Assembly (NCBI GenBank): GCA_026770575.1
Contig: MU657270.1
Location: forward strand, 72,273-90,946
Source: Pelagophyceae sp. CCMP2097
Taxonomy: Eukaryota; Sar; Pelagophyceae
DNA length: 18,674 bases
Direction of reading: 5' to 3'
Shown: one piece after another, positions 9,210 to 18,154 of the stretch
How positions within the stretch are numbered: position 1 is the stretch's first letter
Layout: every line of letters starts with the position of its first letter
The notes under the pieces: generated by a model
The model's input: the letters and a program-made list of their open reading frames with translations, nothing else
Told to the model about the DNA's origin: nothing
Database searches by the model: none
Program-made: the position numbers and the translations under genes

Positions 9210-9965
9210 ATGGCGATGCGCACGGGCCTCGCGTCGGGGCGCGCGCTGCTGCCGCGCGCTCCGAGCATGGCTCCGAGGCGCCTGCTGTCGTCGGCGGATG
9301 GCGCGGGTGCTGGGCCCGAGGGCCTCTCGGACTACTGGCGCATGATGGAGTCGCGCGTCGTGAAGCGGAAGACGCGCGAAGTGGGCGCCGGGCCCTCTGG
9401 CCGCGGCCGCCGCGACACGACGGCGTGGTCCGCCGAGGCCAAGTCCGACGGCACCGGCGCGGCCGAGGCGCCCGTCGCCGGCGCGCCGGCGTTCCCCGGC
9501 CGCCTCTCCGTCGCCCGCATCAAGGAGGGCCACTTCGCGCAGGCGCGCCTCGTCTACGAGACTGAGATCGCGCCGCTGCTGCGCGAGAGCGACGACCTCC
9601 TCTCGAACGTCCTTCTCCTCGACCACAGCAAAGGGGTGCGCCCCGCCGGGCGCGCACCCCGGCGGGCACGCATCCCGGCGTGCATGAGCGGCGCCTAGGT
9701 CATGCAATCCATCTCCTCGTGGGCGACGCCCGACGCGTTTGGGAGTGCGTCCTTTCTGAGACGAGTCCCGCGGCCGGCCGAATCGCGCCTCGCCCAGGCA
9801 TCTTGAGGACACCTCGCTACGCCGAAGCCATCGGTGAGGCCGGCGTCCGTCCTTTTCGACTTCCCGTCGGCAGGCCGCCGCCTAGGCAAGCTGGCGGCGC
9901 ACTTTGACGAGGCTCCCGCGTCGGACGACGTCGAAGTCGTCGTGCTCCACCACGCGACGCGATGA
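9210..9965 (+). CDS. ABM-like dimeric alpha/beta-barrel protein, probably organelle-targeted
   Basis: The exons are 9210-9635, 9699-9744, 9798-9833 and 9886-9965 (195 residues). The introns are 63, 53 and 52 nt, all with GT donors (GTGCGC, GTGCGT, GTGAGG). The joined C-terminus reads LLLDHSKG+VMQSISSWATPDAFGS+ILRTPRYAEAIG+KLAAHFDEAP, ending HHATR. From about residue 100 the sequence has the strand-helix pattern of the antibiotic-biosynthesis-monooxygenase-like ferredoxin fold: a HFAQARLVYETEIAPLL helix, a D.S.G turn, then W plus a helix. Such domains bind or modify small molecules, or serve as dimer modules; no catalytic residue identifies a reaction. The first 30 residues are Arg/Ala/Ser-rich without acidic residues, like a mitochondrial transit peptide. 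It is divergent from the NagB/PIG-L gene with 166 bp between start codons, so a shared promoter is likely. Confidence 0.75.
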
Positions 9966-10099
9966 TCGCCGACGCGACGCACAAGATCTTCGCGCGCGGC
10001 CACTCGGACCCCGGTCGACACCGCTCGGGCTCTGATCACGCGAACACGAGGCATCCCTCGCGCAAGTGCGCCAATAAGGACGCGAGGTGTTCATTAGTG
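9966..10099. other. Short convergent intergenic region
   Basis: These 134 bp separate the stop codons of the ABM-like gene and the exostosin-like gene. Nothing else is recognisable; it must contain both 3' UTR ends. Confidence 0.6.
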
Positions 10100-11772
10100 T
10101 CATCTGGAGTGCGGGGCGAGGTGCTCGGTGAAGCGGGCGATCCAATACGGGAGGTAGACTTTGCCGAGGTCGATTTCCCCTCGTTCGTTTGCGGCGCGGA
10201 TCTCTTCGAGCTTGGCCCGGAGGAACGGCCCGGTGACGTTTCTCCAGTCGCGGACACGCACGACGGGCAAGCCCTCGTAGAGTCTGGTCATTGCGGGCGA
10301 GGCGTCCCAGTCTACGAGGGGTATGGCGCCCGCAGCTAAAGATTCCCACTCGCGGTAGCAGGCGCGGCCCTTGCCCTGCGGACTGACGACGAATGTGGAC
10401 TCGAGCATTCGTGCTCTCGCCGCCTCGGCGGTGACGCGGCCGTGGGAGCACGGCAGGCCGTTTCGCGCGAGTGCCTCGATAACGGCGAATCTCCGCGCTC
10501 GCGAGAGCCCTTCGCCGTAGAAGCTGCCGCGGCGGCTGGAGATCACGTCGAGCGTGGCCGGCTCGATGAGCCTCGCCTCGAGCAAGGCGTCGCGATCGGG
10601 GCCCTTCATCTTCGCGTAGAACCGCGGGCCCGCGAGACCTTCGGCCACGCGGTCGATGGGCGGCTCCGAGGCCATGCAGCAGCAGGCGACGAGGTTTGGC
10701 CGGTCGTCCGCCGCCTCGCGGCCGTCGAGGGCCGCGACCCAGTCGCCGCGGTGCAGGATGCCGATTGGCACGGCGCGGAGCTTGGGGTGCCCCGCGGCGA
10801 CGTGGTCGCTCGGGTTGGTGTGGTACCACGCCTCGAGGTGGGGTGAGTCGAGGAGCCTGCGGTACAGGCTTTTGGGTCGGCGCTCGAATAGGGGCGAGCG
10901 CACCGCCGCGCGTCGGAGAACCTCTCCTCGGGTCGGGTCGGGCCGGTGGAGTGCGGGAGGTCACAGTCCGTCGACGAGACGAGGACGGCCTTTGGGTTGC
11001 GCGCGTTCGCGGCGACCACCTGCGGGAGAAAGCCGCCCGCGAGCGTCGCCAGCGTGAGCTCGCGGTAGAGCGCAAAGGCGTTGCCGCCGCCGTGCGCGCC
11101 GCACGTGTCGCCAAAGCTCAGGTCAATCCAGGCGTCCGTGTCGCGCCAGGCCCCGAGGCCCGCCGCCGCCTGCGGCGACGTGCGCTTCGCCGCCCAGATC
11201 GCTGCCAACGATTCGGACCGGTCCTCTGCCGAGTAGGTGCCGTCTTTGCCGCCGCGCATCTCCTTCGACAAGTTCATCGATTGGTGCTTGAGCCACTGCA
11301 TCTGGACGATCGTGAGCCGCCGCGCCGCAAAGCCGAGCGTCCCGAGAGGGCCGAAGCCCAGCAGCACCTCGTCCATGTTCGGCACCGGCATGCGTTTGGA
11401 GCTTCTCTTGGAGCCCCTCTCGGAGAAGAAGTGGGCCCAGTTCGCGTCGAGCCCGTACGCGCGCAGCCAGTGCCGCAGGCAACACCGCAGGCAGCAGCGC
11501 ACCTACAAGAAGCGGAGGCGGTGGTGAGACACCGTACGCGGTGTTTAGAGGCAGCAGCGCAGGCAGCAGGCAGTGCGCACCGCCGTATAGGGCGTCCGGA
11601 AGGGCACGCGCGCGTCGAGGCAGGCGCGGGTAAACGCCGGCGCGGTTGGGCAGGCTGCTTCGGCGTCGCACGCGCCTTCGAAGAGGCACTGGGCCGTCGT
11701 CGCGTCGTCGTGCGGGACGAGCGCTGCGCGCGCGACGGCGGCCACAATGATCCAATGGAGAATCATATGCAT
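10100..11772 (-). CDS. Exostosin-like (GT47-like) secretory-pathway glycosyltransferase
   Basis: The exons are 11772-11581, 11502-10904 and 10868-10100 (519 residues). Intron 1 is 78 nt (GTGCGC...TTGTAG). Intron 2 is only 35 nt (GTGCGC...AAAAG) and less certain, but it is the simplest way to link the two frames (SDARR+LYRRLLDSPHLEAWY). The protein starts with a signal peptide or anchor (MHMILHWIIVAAVARAAL). The C-terminal block STFVVSPQGKGRACYREWESL followed by AGAIPLVDW (about residues 417-447) matches the exostosin-type nucleotide-sugar region, where a Pro-x-Gly loop, a conserved Arg-x-x-Glu and GAIP-V/L are typical. It therefore probably builds a glycan in the Golgi or ER. The exact family is my best reading; GT47 and related DUF families are hard to separate by eye. 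The 5' flank is AT-rich. Confidence 0.7.
11503..11580 (-). other. Intron whose 5' end duplicates the downstream exon edge
   Basis: The intron begins GTGCGCACTGCCTGCTGCCT and the next exon begins GTGCGCTGCTGCCTGCGG. Both stretches are repeated Cys/Leu/Arg codon sequence of the same kind. The duplicated segment carries its own GT donor, and a TAG acceptor sits immediately before the second copy. Confidence 0.6.
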
Positions 11773-11870
11773 CCTCGTCCGAACTTCGCAACCTCCGAAC
11801 TTTCGTCTCGTAGTACGATAACCAAAAATGCCGAAACTTTCGAAGCTTCAAATTCAATTCAAGTCACGAC

Positions 11871-11897
11871 TAGGAATTCCTAACACTAGGATTCCTA
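11871..11897. repeat. Palindromic pair TAGGAATTCCTA / TAGGATTCCTA, copy 2
   Basis: The perfect 12-bp palindrome at 11871-11882 is followed after 4 bp by TAGGATTCCTA at 11887-11897. It matches the pair at 5891-5925. Confidence 0.7.
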
Positions 11898-12162
11898 CAA
11901 TTGTAACTGAGAAAAGGACCCAGCCATGCTGGGCCAAACACGGTATATCTACTTCTCCGTCAGGGCCATGATAAAGCCGCCGACGCCACTCGCACCCCAC
12001 AAGGCTTCCCCTACAAACCGACCAAAGAGCCAAAGTGTTTAGCCCCCTTCCTTGCACGAGGCGGTCAAGAGCAATTATGCGCACAAACCACCGCCACAGG
12101 CATGGGGCATCCACAGCCTTTTGGCCTGGTAGCCCGTCTTTGTCACCGTTTTGGCGGGCACT

Positions 12163-12384
12163 CCCTATTGGGCCAGCCCCACCCAGGGTGGATTTTAAGC
12201 AAGCAACTGACTTTGTCACCGCGAAGGCGGATATACCCTATTGGGCCAGCCCCACCCAGGGTGGATATTAAGCAAGCAACCCTAACCCTTCCCTTTTGGG
12301 GCAGCCCCACCCAGGGTGGATTTTAAGCAAGCAAACCCTAACCCTATTGGGGCAGCCCCACCCAGGGTGGATTTTAAGCAAGCA
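12163..12384. repeat. Four-copy hairpin repeat with interspersed telomere-like CCCTAA
   Basis: The units start at about 12163, 12236, 12291 and 12342. Each has CCCTATTGGGSCAGCCCC (the third starts CCCTTTTG), then the perfect palindrome CCACCC-A-GGGTGG, then GATTTTAAGCAAGCAA. Units 3 and 4 also contain TGGGGC-A-GCCCCA, a second perfect hairpin next to the first. Units 1 and 2 are longer (73-bp period), because both are preceded by TTTGTCACCG and a GGCGG word. The gaps after units 2, 3 and 4 contain CCCTAACCC tracts. Confidence 0.85.
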
Positions 12385-12402
12385 ACCCTAACCCTAACCC
12401 CT
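12384..12402. repeat. Interstitial telomere-like tract (CCCTAA)n
   Basis: The longest tract reads ACCCTAACCCTAACCCC; shorter CCCTAACCC tracts lie at about 12280 and 12335. TTAGGG is the common telomere repeat of stramenopiles, so these look like interstitial or subtelomeric remnants placed between hairpin repeat units. Confidence 0.7.
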
Positions 12403-12564
12403 ATAGTCTTCATAGAAGACTTGATCCAATCCTCGACCGGCTGCCGAGAATGTTTGCGGCTGCCGCTTCGAGGTGCACGTGACCCGTCCCTGCCGCGAAC
12501 TTGCCGGTGCCACTTGTCGCGCCTCGGAGCCCCGGCCCGGCGTAGCCCTTGCGCCTCGTACGGC

Positions 12565-13510
12565 ATGGCGCTCGAGGAGTCTGTTAAAAAGGCCATGGCG
12601 GCCAAGCTGATCGAGCTCAAGCCCCAGATGGACGAGGCAATCGTCTGGCAAGTCTTCCGGGGAGCGGAGACCCGGGTCGCGTCCCCGCATAGGCCAGACG
12701 CGCTTTTCAGGATCGAGGTGGTGACCGAGGAGAAGATGGAGGGCACGTTTGACGAATGGCTCCGGTCCGGCCAGGTCCTCTGCCGCCTCCTGAACAAGAT
12801 CAAGCCGGACTCGGTCAAAAAGGTCAACGCGGGGGCCATGCCCTTTAAGCAGATGGAGAACCTGTCCATGTACACGCGCGGCGTCAAGGCGCTCGGCATG
12901 CACGAGTCGGACTGCTTCGATACGAACGACCTCTTCCGCGGAAACGACATCGGCAAAGTCGTCCAGTCGATTCACGCCTTTGGCTCTTTAGTCCGGTCGA
13001 AGAAGCTCTACGACGGGCCGCAGCTCGGCGTGATGCACGCCCAGCGCAACGCCCGCGAGTTCACAGAGGCGCAGATCGCCCAGGGCCGCACGGCGACGTC
13101 CAAGCTCACCGCCGGCGAGTCCCCACGGTGGGAACGGCGGCGCGTGAGACCGTGCGTAGGCTCGTCGTCCACCATGGAGAAGACGCACGCCGTCATGTCT
13201 GGCATCACCGTGCGTTTTTGTACTCTTTTCCGTCTCGGGTTCGGGGGCGACACTGAAATTGTAGGTGGGCCACGACCACGCCGGCGGTTCCGGGTCGACG
13301 AACACGGCGACGAAGTTGTCGCAGGGCTCGAGCGTGACCATGGAGAAGACGAGCGTCGTCAAGTCGGGCATCACCGTCGGCCACGAGTGGGCCAACGGAC
13401 CCGGCAGCTTCGCCGCGACCAAGTTCGGCAACGGCTCCGCCGACGTCATGGAGAGGACGCGGGCCTCCAAGCCCGGCATCACCTTTGGCAAGGACGCAGG
13501 CAAGCCCTGA
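12565..13510 (+). CDS. Calponin-homology (transgelin/calponin-like) protein
   Basis: The exons are 12565-12647, 12711-13114, 13160-13209 and 13265-13510 (260 residues). Introns 1 (63 nt, GCAAGT...TTTTCAG) and 2 (45 nt, GCGAGT...TAG) have GC donors; intron 3 (55 nt, GTGCGT...TTGTAG) has GT. Intron 1 joins EAIVW to IEVVTEEKMEGTF, the start of a single type-3 CH domain. The domain continues with LRSGQVLCRLLNKIKPDSVKK, PFKQMENLSMY and DLFRGNDIGKVVQSIHAFG, then GPQLGVMHAQRNAREFTEAQI as in transgelins. The tail has three repeats of about 30-40 residues built on GSS.TMEKT..VKSGITVG, similar in placement to calponin-like repeats. CH proteins of this kind bundle or bind actin filaments. Introns 1 and 2 are multiples of three, so the frame looks open if they are ignored. 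The ORF also runs upstream through the repeats, but ATG 12565 is the natural start. Confidence 0.85.
12648..12710 (+). other. GC-AG intron 1 of the calponin-like gene
   Basis: The 63-nt intron begins GCAAGT, the classical GC-donor consensus, and ends TTTTCAG. Removing it restores the conserved WIE start of the CH domain. No GT near the junction gives the right phase. Confidence 0.75.
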
Positions 13511-13843
13511 AGCCCGCGGGCGCCGCCGCGGGAAAGTCCGTGCAGGGCGCCCCCAAAGCCTCCCTGCGCCGCACGCGGCGATTCCACGGCCCGCTCAAAA
13601 GGCGGGTCTTCGCAAGACGGCCCCGCTCGCGCGCCGTCGTTCTTTGAACTTTTTCGACCGACGGCTGCGCGAATACAATTGTACTCCGCCCCGCGGCCGA
13701 CCTTATTAATTTGTCCTCTCACTCTTGGACCCTCGCGGCGGCCGGAGAAGGCTCACAAGGGCCCACGGGTCTCAAAAGGAGTTGGGTTCGATTACGCACA
13801 CACACACACACTAACACAGTCGGCGGCCAAGAAGGGCGGCGGC
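13511..13843. other. Convergent intergenic region with CA microsatellite
   Basis: These 333 bp lie between the stop codons of the calponin-like gene (+) and the coiled-coil gene (-). They contain a (CA)7 run at 13797-13810. No gene or RNA was recognised. Confidence 0.65.
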
Positions 13844-16800
13844 TCACCGCGACTCTTCGCGCGACGAAGCCCGCGACGACGACGGCGTCGAGGCGCGGCC
13901 CGGCGTCGACGCGCGGCCCGGCGTCGACGCGCGGCCCGGCGCGAGCTTTGGGAGCGTGCGCTGGCGCGCGGGCGCACCGTACGCCGCCTGCGCTGCCGTG
14001 GCGCGCGACGCGCCCGCCGAGCCGGGCGTGCGCGACCGGCTTGAGCTCGCAGAGTGCGGCGGCGGCGCGTCGTCGTCGGCGTCGCGGTCGTAGGGCGCGC
14101 GCTGCTGGGCCTGTCGCTTCTCCTCGTCGCGTACCTTGGCCGCGACCTGCTCGTCGCGGTCGCGCTGCCGCCGCTTGTCGAGGTAGCGCGCGGCGGCGGC
14201 GATGGCGTTTGTCGTGTGCGGGTCCGCCGCGCCGGGCGGCGCGGAGCCGGCGGGCGGCGGCGGCGGGCCCGCGGGAGCCGCGCTCGACGCGCCGCCCGCG
14301 GGCGGCGCGCCGAACGCGCCCGCCTCGAGCTCGCGGAGCCGCCGCTCGGCGACGTCGTCGTCGTCGTCGTCGTCGGAGATGAGGCCCTGGTCGCGCGCGG
14401 CGCGCGCGCGCGCGAGGTGCGCCTCCATCTCGTCGTCGTCCGCGGACCGGCCCGTGGGCTGGCGCGGGGCGCGCTGCACCGCGACGACGCGGGGCCGCCC
14501 CATGGAAGAGTCGTCCGCTTGCGCGCGGCTCGGCGCCTCGGAGTCGACGTGCGACGAGGGTGCGTCGTACGGCGCCGCGTCCCAGTCGTCCGCCCGGCGC
14601 CGGCCCACGGACGGCGCCTGCACCTCGAGCGGCGCGTCTGCGCCCTCGTCGGGGCCGTCGTTGCGGAGGCGCCGCCGCATCCGGAGGATCTCGGCCTCGC
14701 GGCCGGACGGCCCTTCGAGCGCCGCCGGCCCCGCCGACGGCGCGCCGCGGCCGCCGGCGCGCGCGCGGTGGCTCTCGTCGCGGAGCGCCTGGTTCGCGGC
14801 TGCCGTCTCGCGTGCGCGCTGCTCGGCGGCCTCGAGGCGCCGGCGGACATCGTCGAGCTCGGCGGTCGTGGCGTCGTGGCGGAGCTGCGCGTCGTCGAGC
14901 TGCGACTGCGCCTCGCCGGCCTGCGACTGCGCCTCGTAAGTGCGTGCGCGCTGCGCGTCGAGGTCGTTTCGCAGCTGCCGCTCCGCCGCCGTCGCCGAGA
15001 CGATGGCCTGCTCGGCGTCGCGCGACGCCTGCTCCGCCTGGAGCCGCAGCTGCGCCGTCGTCGTCGACGCCGACCCGCGCTCCGAGGCGAGGTGGCGCTC
15101 CGCGGCGCGGAGGCGCGAGGTGAGCTGCGCGATGACCTGCGTCGATGCGTGGCGCGCCTCGGAGGCGCGCTGATTCGTCTGCGCGGCCTCGGCGCGCGCC
15201 TCCTCCGCCGCCGCCTCGGCCGCCGAGGTGCGCTCGTGCAGCGTCTTGGACGTCGTCCGGAGGTCCACGAGCTCCTCAAAGCCGTCGTTTTCTAGGCGCG
15301 CCGCGTACTCCTTCTCGCGCGCGAGGGCCTCCGCGTTGCGCCGCAGAGCGCCGTTGGCAGCCGCGTGCGCGTCGCGCGCGCGCCGTGCTGCCGCCTCGGA
15401 GTGCTCGCGGTCCAGCTTCGCCGCAGCGACGGCCGCCGCCGCGTCGGCGCGCGCCGCCGCCGCCGCGTCCTCGGCGCCGAGGCAGACGTCGCGCGCGTCC
15501 GCCGCGCTCGCGGCGGCGAACATGCCCGCGATGGCGACGGCGGCCGTCGCGGCGGCGGCGGCGGCCGCGGCGCGCGCCTCGGCGGCGACGGCGACGCCCC
15601 GCGTCGCGGCGTCGAGGCGCTTCGCCGCCGTCTCGCCCGCTAAAGCCTGGTCGCGGTAAAAGTCGGCCGACTCGAGCGCCGCGACGGTGTTGTCGCGCGT
15701 TCGCGCAACCTGCGCCTCCAAGCGCACTGCCATGTGCACCGCCGCCGCCGCCGCCGCGTCGGCGGCGCGCTTGCCCTCGCGCGTGGCGTCGGCGGCGCGC
15801 TGGAACTCGGCCACGCGCTGCGCCGCCGTGCGCGTGACGCGGCCCATGTCCTTTTGGACCAGCGCTGCCGAATCGCGAAAGCCCTGCGCGGCGGCAGCGT
15901 GCCGCACCGTCGCCGCGTCGAGGGCCTCGCGCGCCTCGTCGCGGCCGCGGTGCGCGGCGTCGGAGTCGCGCCCCAGCTCGCGCAGCGTCGCTACCGCCTG
16001 CTCTGACCGCAGGTTCTCCGTTACCACTTGCCGTAGCGCGTCACAGCGCATGGCGTCCAGCGACGCGATCTTCGCCTCGGACGCGTCGCGCTCGTCCAGG
16101 AGCGCCTTGCGCGCTCTTTCAAGCTCGTAGACCCGCATCTGCACCTGCTCCGTTTCTGCCTGCGCCCGCCGCGCCGTCCGGAGGTGCGCCTGCTCGCGCT
16201 CGGAAGCCGCGTCGTCGAAAGACCGCTTCTCGTGCGCAGACTTGTGCCGTAGCTGCGCAGACGCCGAGACGAGCGTAGCGTGCGCCTCGTTCGTCGCAGC
16301 CAGCTCGTCGAGGCGCGCAGAGAGCTCAGCCTCGAGGCGCGCCGCCAGCGCCTCGAGCTGCGCCGACCGCTCGAGGACCGCCGCCTGCCGGTCAACGAGG
16401 CCGTCGCGCTCGTCGACGAGGGCCTGCGTCGCTTTGACGATTTCGCCTTGCGCAGCCGCGGCGCGGCCGGCTTCGGCCTCTGCGGCCTGGCGCCGCGCCT
16501 GCTCGGCGCGGAGCGCGTCGGCCGAATTCTGGATGGCGGCGTGGCTCCGGTCCAGGTCGCCGGCCAAGTCGTCGACGCGCGCGCCGAGCGCTGAACTGCG
16601 CGCGCGCGCCGCGTCGCGGTCCTCGAGCGCGACGAGGCGGTCCTCTGCGGCCAAGGCCAGAGCGTCGCGGCCGCGCAGCGCCTCGGCGGCGGCGGCGGCG
16701 GCGGCGGCCTGGTCGGCGAGGCGCGCATCGCGGAGGAGCGCCGCCTCGCGCGCCGCCTCGCCCGTGCGCGCGCCCGCCGCCGCCGCCTCTGTGCTCAGGA

Positions 16801-18049
16801 GCAGCCTCGCCGAGCCCTCGCGCTCCAGGGCGTCGTCCAAAGCGCCGCGCGCGTCGGCAATGGCCGCGTCGCGCTCGCGCTGCGCCTTGGCGCGCGCCGT
16901 GTCGGCGGCCTGCGCGAGCGCGGCCGCCGCGGAGCACGCCGCCTGCGCGGCGTCGCGGGAAAACGCCGCAGAATCGGCGTCGTGCTGGTACTGCAGGAGC
17001 ATGTCCGCCGCCTCGGCCTCTCGGGTCCGCGCGCGGTCGTGGGCCCGCTGCGCCGACGCGCGCACGGCGCCGCACTCCGCCTGCGCCGCGTCGCGCTGCA
17101 CGGAAGCCTCGTCTAGGCGCAGCCGCAGCGCGGCCACGTCGCGCCGCGCCAGGCCCAGCTGCGCCTCCGCCTCGGCCGCGGCCCCGGCGGCGCGCCGCTC
17201 GTGGTCCAGGCGCGCCACGTCGAGCGCCGCGCGCGCCGCGCCCAGCGCCGCATTCGAAGCCTCGGCCGCCCGCCGCAGCCGCGCGACGTCGCCGAGCGCT
17301 TCGGCCGCCGCCGCCTGCGCCGCCGCCTCGGCCGCCTCGCACCGCGGCCGCCATCGCTCAACCTCGCCGCGGAACCGCAGCGCCTCGGCCTTAAACGCAT
17401 CCGCCTCGCGCCTCGCCTGGTGCGGCCCGCTGGAGCGACGCGCGGCGTGGGCGGGTGTCTCGGCGTGGGCGGGAGCCTTACGTCGGCGTTCTCCCGGCGG
17501 AGCGCCTGCGACTCCTGGACGAACTTGGCGGCCTCGATGGCCGTCGCGCGCCGCGCCGCGTCGCTCTCCGCCTTGAGCGCCTGCGGCGCAAAGGGGTTCG
17601 CCACAGCTCGGGGCCGGCGCGGGGACGGACCTCGGTGCGCGCGAGAGCCTGCCGCTTCTCCTCCAACTGCTCGGCCAACTTCTCGGCTTGCTGCTTCTCC
17701 GTCACGTCCGTCTTCTCGAGCTCGCCTGTCCGCCTCAGTCGACGGGGCGGCGCCGCGGACTCGCCTCGGAGCCGCGCCCGCCCCGTGCCCGCCGCGCCCG
17801 CCGCGCACCGAGGAGTTCGCTGAACTGCCGGAACATGTTCTGGCGCTGCGCGAGGCGCGCCAGCAGCGCCGCGTCCTCGTCCGGAGCGGCGCCCGCGTCC
17901 TCGCGGAGCGGCGATTCGGCCCGGAGCGGCGCCATGGTCAAAGGGCGCTCGCTGGACTGCGGAGAATCGCCGCCGGGCGTGGGCGTCGCCGCGCCGGGCT
18001 CCAGCAGCTTCTTCTTCCGCACGCCGTCGCTCCGCCGCCGCGGGGGCAT
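13844..18049 (-). CDS. Large Ala-rich coiled-coil protein of unknown function
   Basis: The exons are 18049-17809, 17725-17631, 17580-17482 and 17416-13844 (1335 residues). The introns are 83, 50 and 65 nt, with donors GTGCGC, GTCCGT and GTAAGG and acceptors ending CAG. The joined start reads FRQFSELLG+ELEKTDVTEKQQAEKLAEQ, then RTE+ALKAESDAARR, then RRENAD+ARREADAFKAEAL, a continuous coiled coil through all three junctions. Residues about 55-1020 are almost unbroken Ala/Arg/Glu/Gln coiled coil. From about 1027 the protein is disordered: Pro/Ser-rich, a run of Asp near 1159, and three GRASTP repeats near 1290-1310. This plan fits a cytoskeletal, basal-body or scaffold protein, but no family domain is visible and I assign no function. 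Strong Ala/GC bias creates long shadow ORFs on the other strand. The third intron holds GGCGTGGGCGGG twice, 18 bp apart. Confidence 0.75.
13883..13940. repeat. 18-bp coding tandem repeat (GRASTP)3
   Basis: GGCGTCGACGCGCGGCCC is repeated about three times, the first copy with one change (GAGGCG). It encodes Gly-Arg-Ala-Ser-Thr-Pro near the C-terminus of the coiled-coil protein; these Ser/Thr-Pro sites could be phosphorylated. Confidence 0.8.
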
Positions 18050-18146
18050 CCGCAACGAAACCTGTCAACGACTAATCTCGCAGTTTTTTTCTTAACCCCA
18101 GGCCTTGCCTTGCAGGATTTGATTAGCGATTAAACCTCGCTACCGA

Positions 18147-18154
18147 GCCTCACT
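18147..18154. repeat. 8-bp target-site duplication, left (GCCTCACT)
   Basis: GCCTCACT lies directly outside the left terminal inverted repeat and is repeated exactly at 18562-18569 outside the right one. Confidence 0.85.

Larger units (their letters stand above)
11773..12564. other. Gene-poor, repeat-rich region
   Basis: This 792-bp region is the upstream flank of two divergent genes. From the left it holds AT-rich DNA, the second TAGGAATTCCTA pair (11871-11897), a hairpin CCCAGC-CAT-GCTGGG (11919-11933), a less GC-rich stretch, four hairpin-rich repeat units with CCCTAA tracts (12163-12405), and the 5' leader of the calponin gene. On the minus strand, about 11950-12006 could encode EALWGASGVGGFIMALTEK plus a stop directly after a TAG acceptor-like site. 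It reads like a real C-terminus but has no convincing upstream exon, so I do not call a gene. Confidence 0.6.

Noticed and set aside
11854..12219. Minus-strand ORF of 121 codons
   Set aside because: Its start is made of the hairpin repeat and its end of the TAGGAATTCCTA pair; apart from the short peptide noted, nothing suggests a gene.
12163..12384. CRISPR-like array
   Set aside because: There are only four units with unequal spacing and telomere-like or duplicated spacers, in a eukaryotic gene context.
12316..12564. N-terminal extension of the calponin gene through the repeats
   Set aside because: The open frame is accidental: it translates the hairpin repeats and CCCTAA tract, and the CH protein starts normally at 12565.
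14054..15295. Long plus-strand ORF of 413 codons
   Set aside because: It is antisense to the coiled-coil gene, Arg/Leu-rich, and arises from GC-biased third positions. The minus frame has the coherent protein.
16242..17576. Long plus-strand ORF of 444 codons rich in Ser/Ala/Arg
   Set aside because: It is a shadow of the coiled-coil gene and crosses its introns without any domain.
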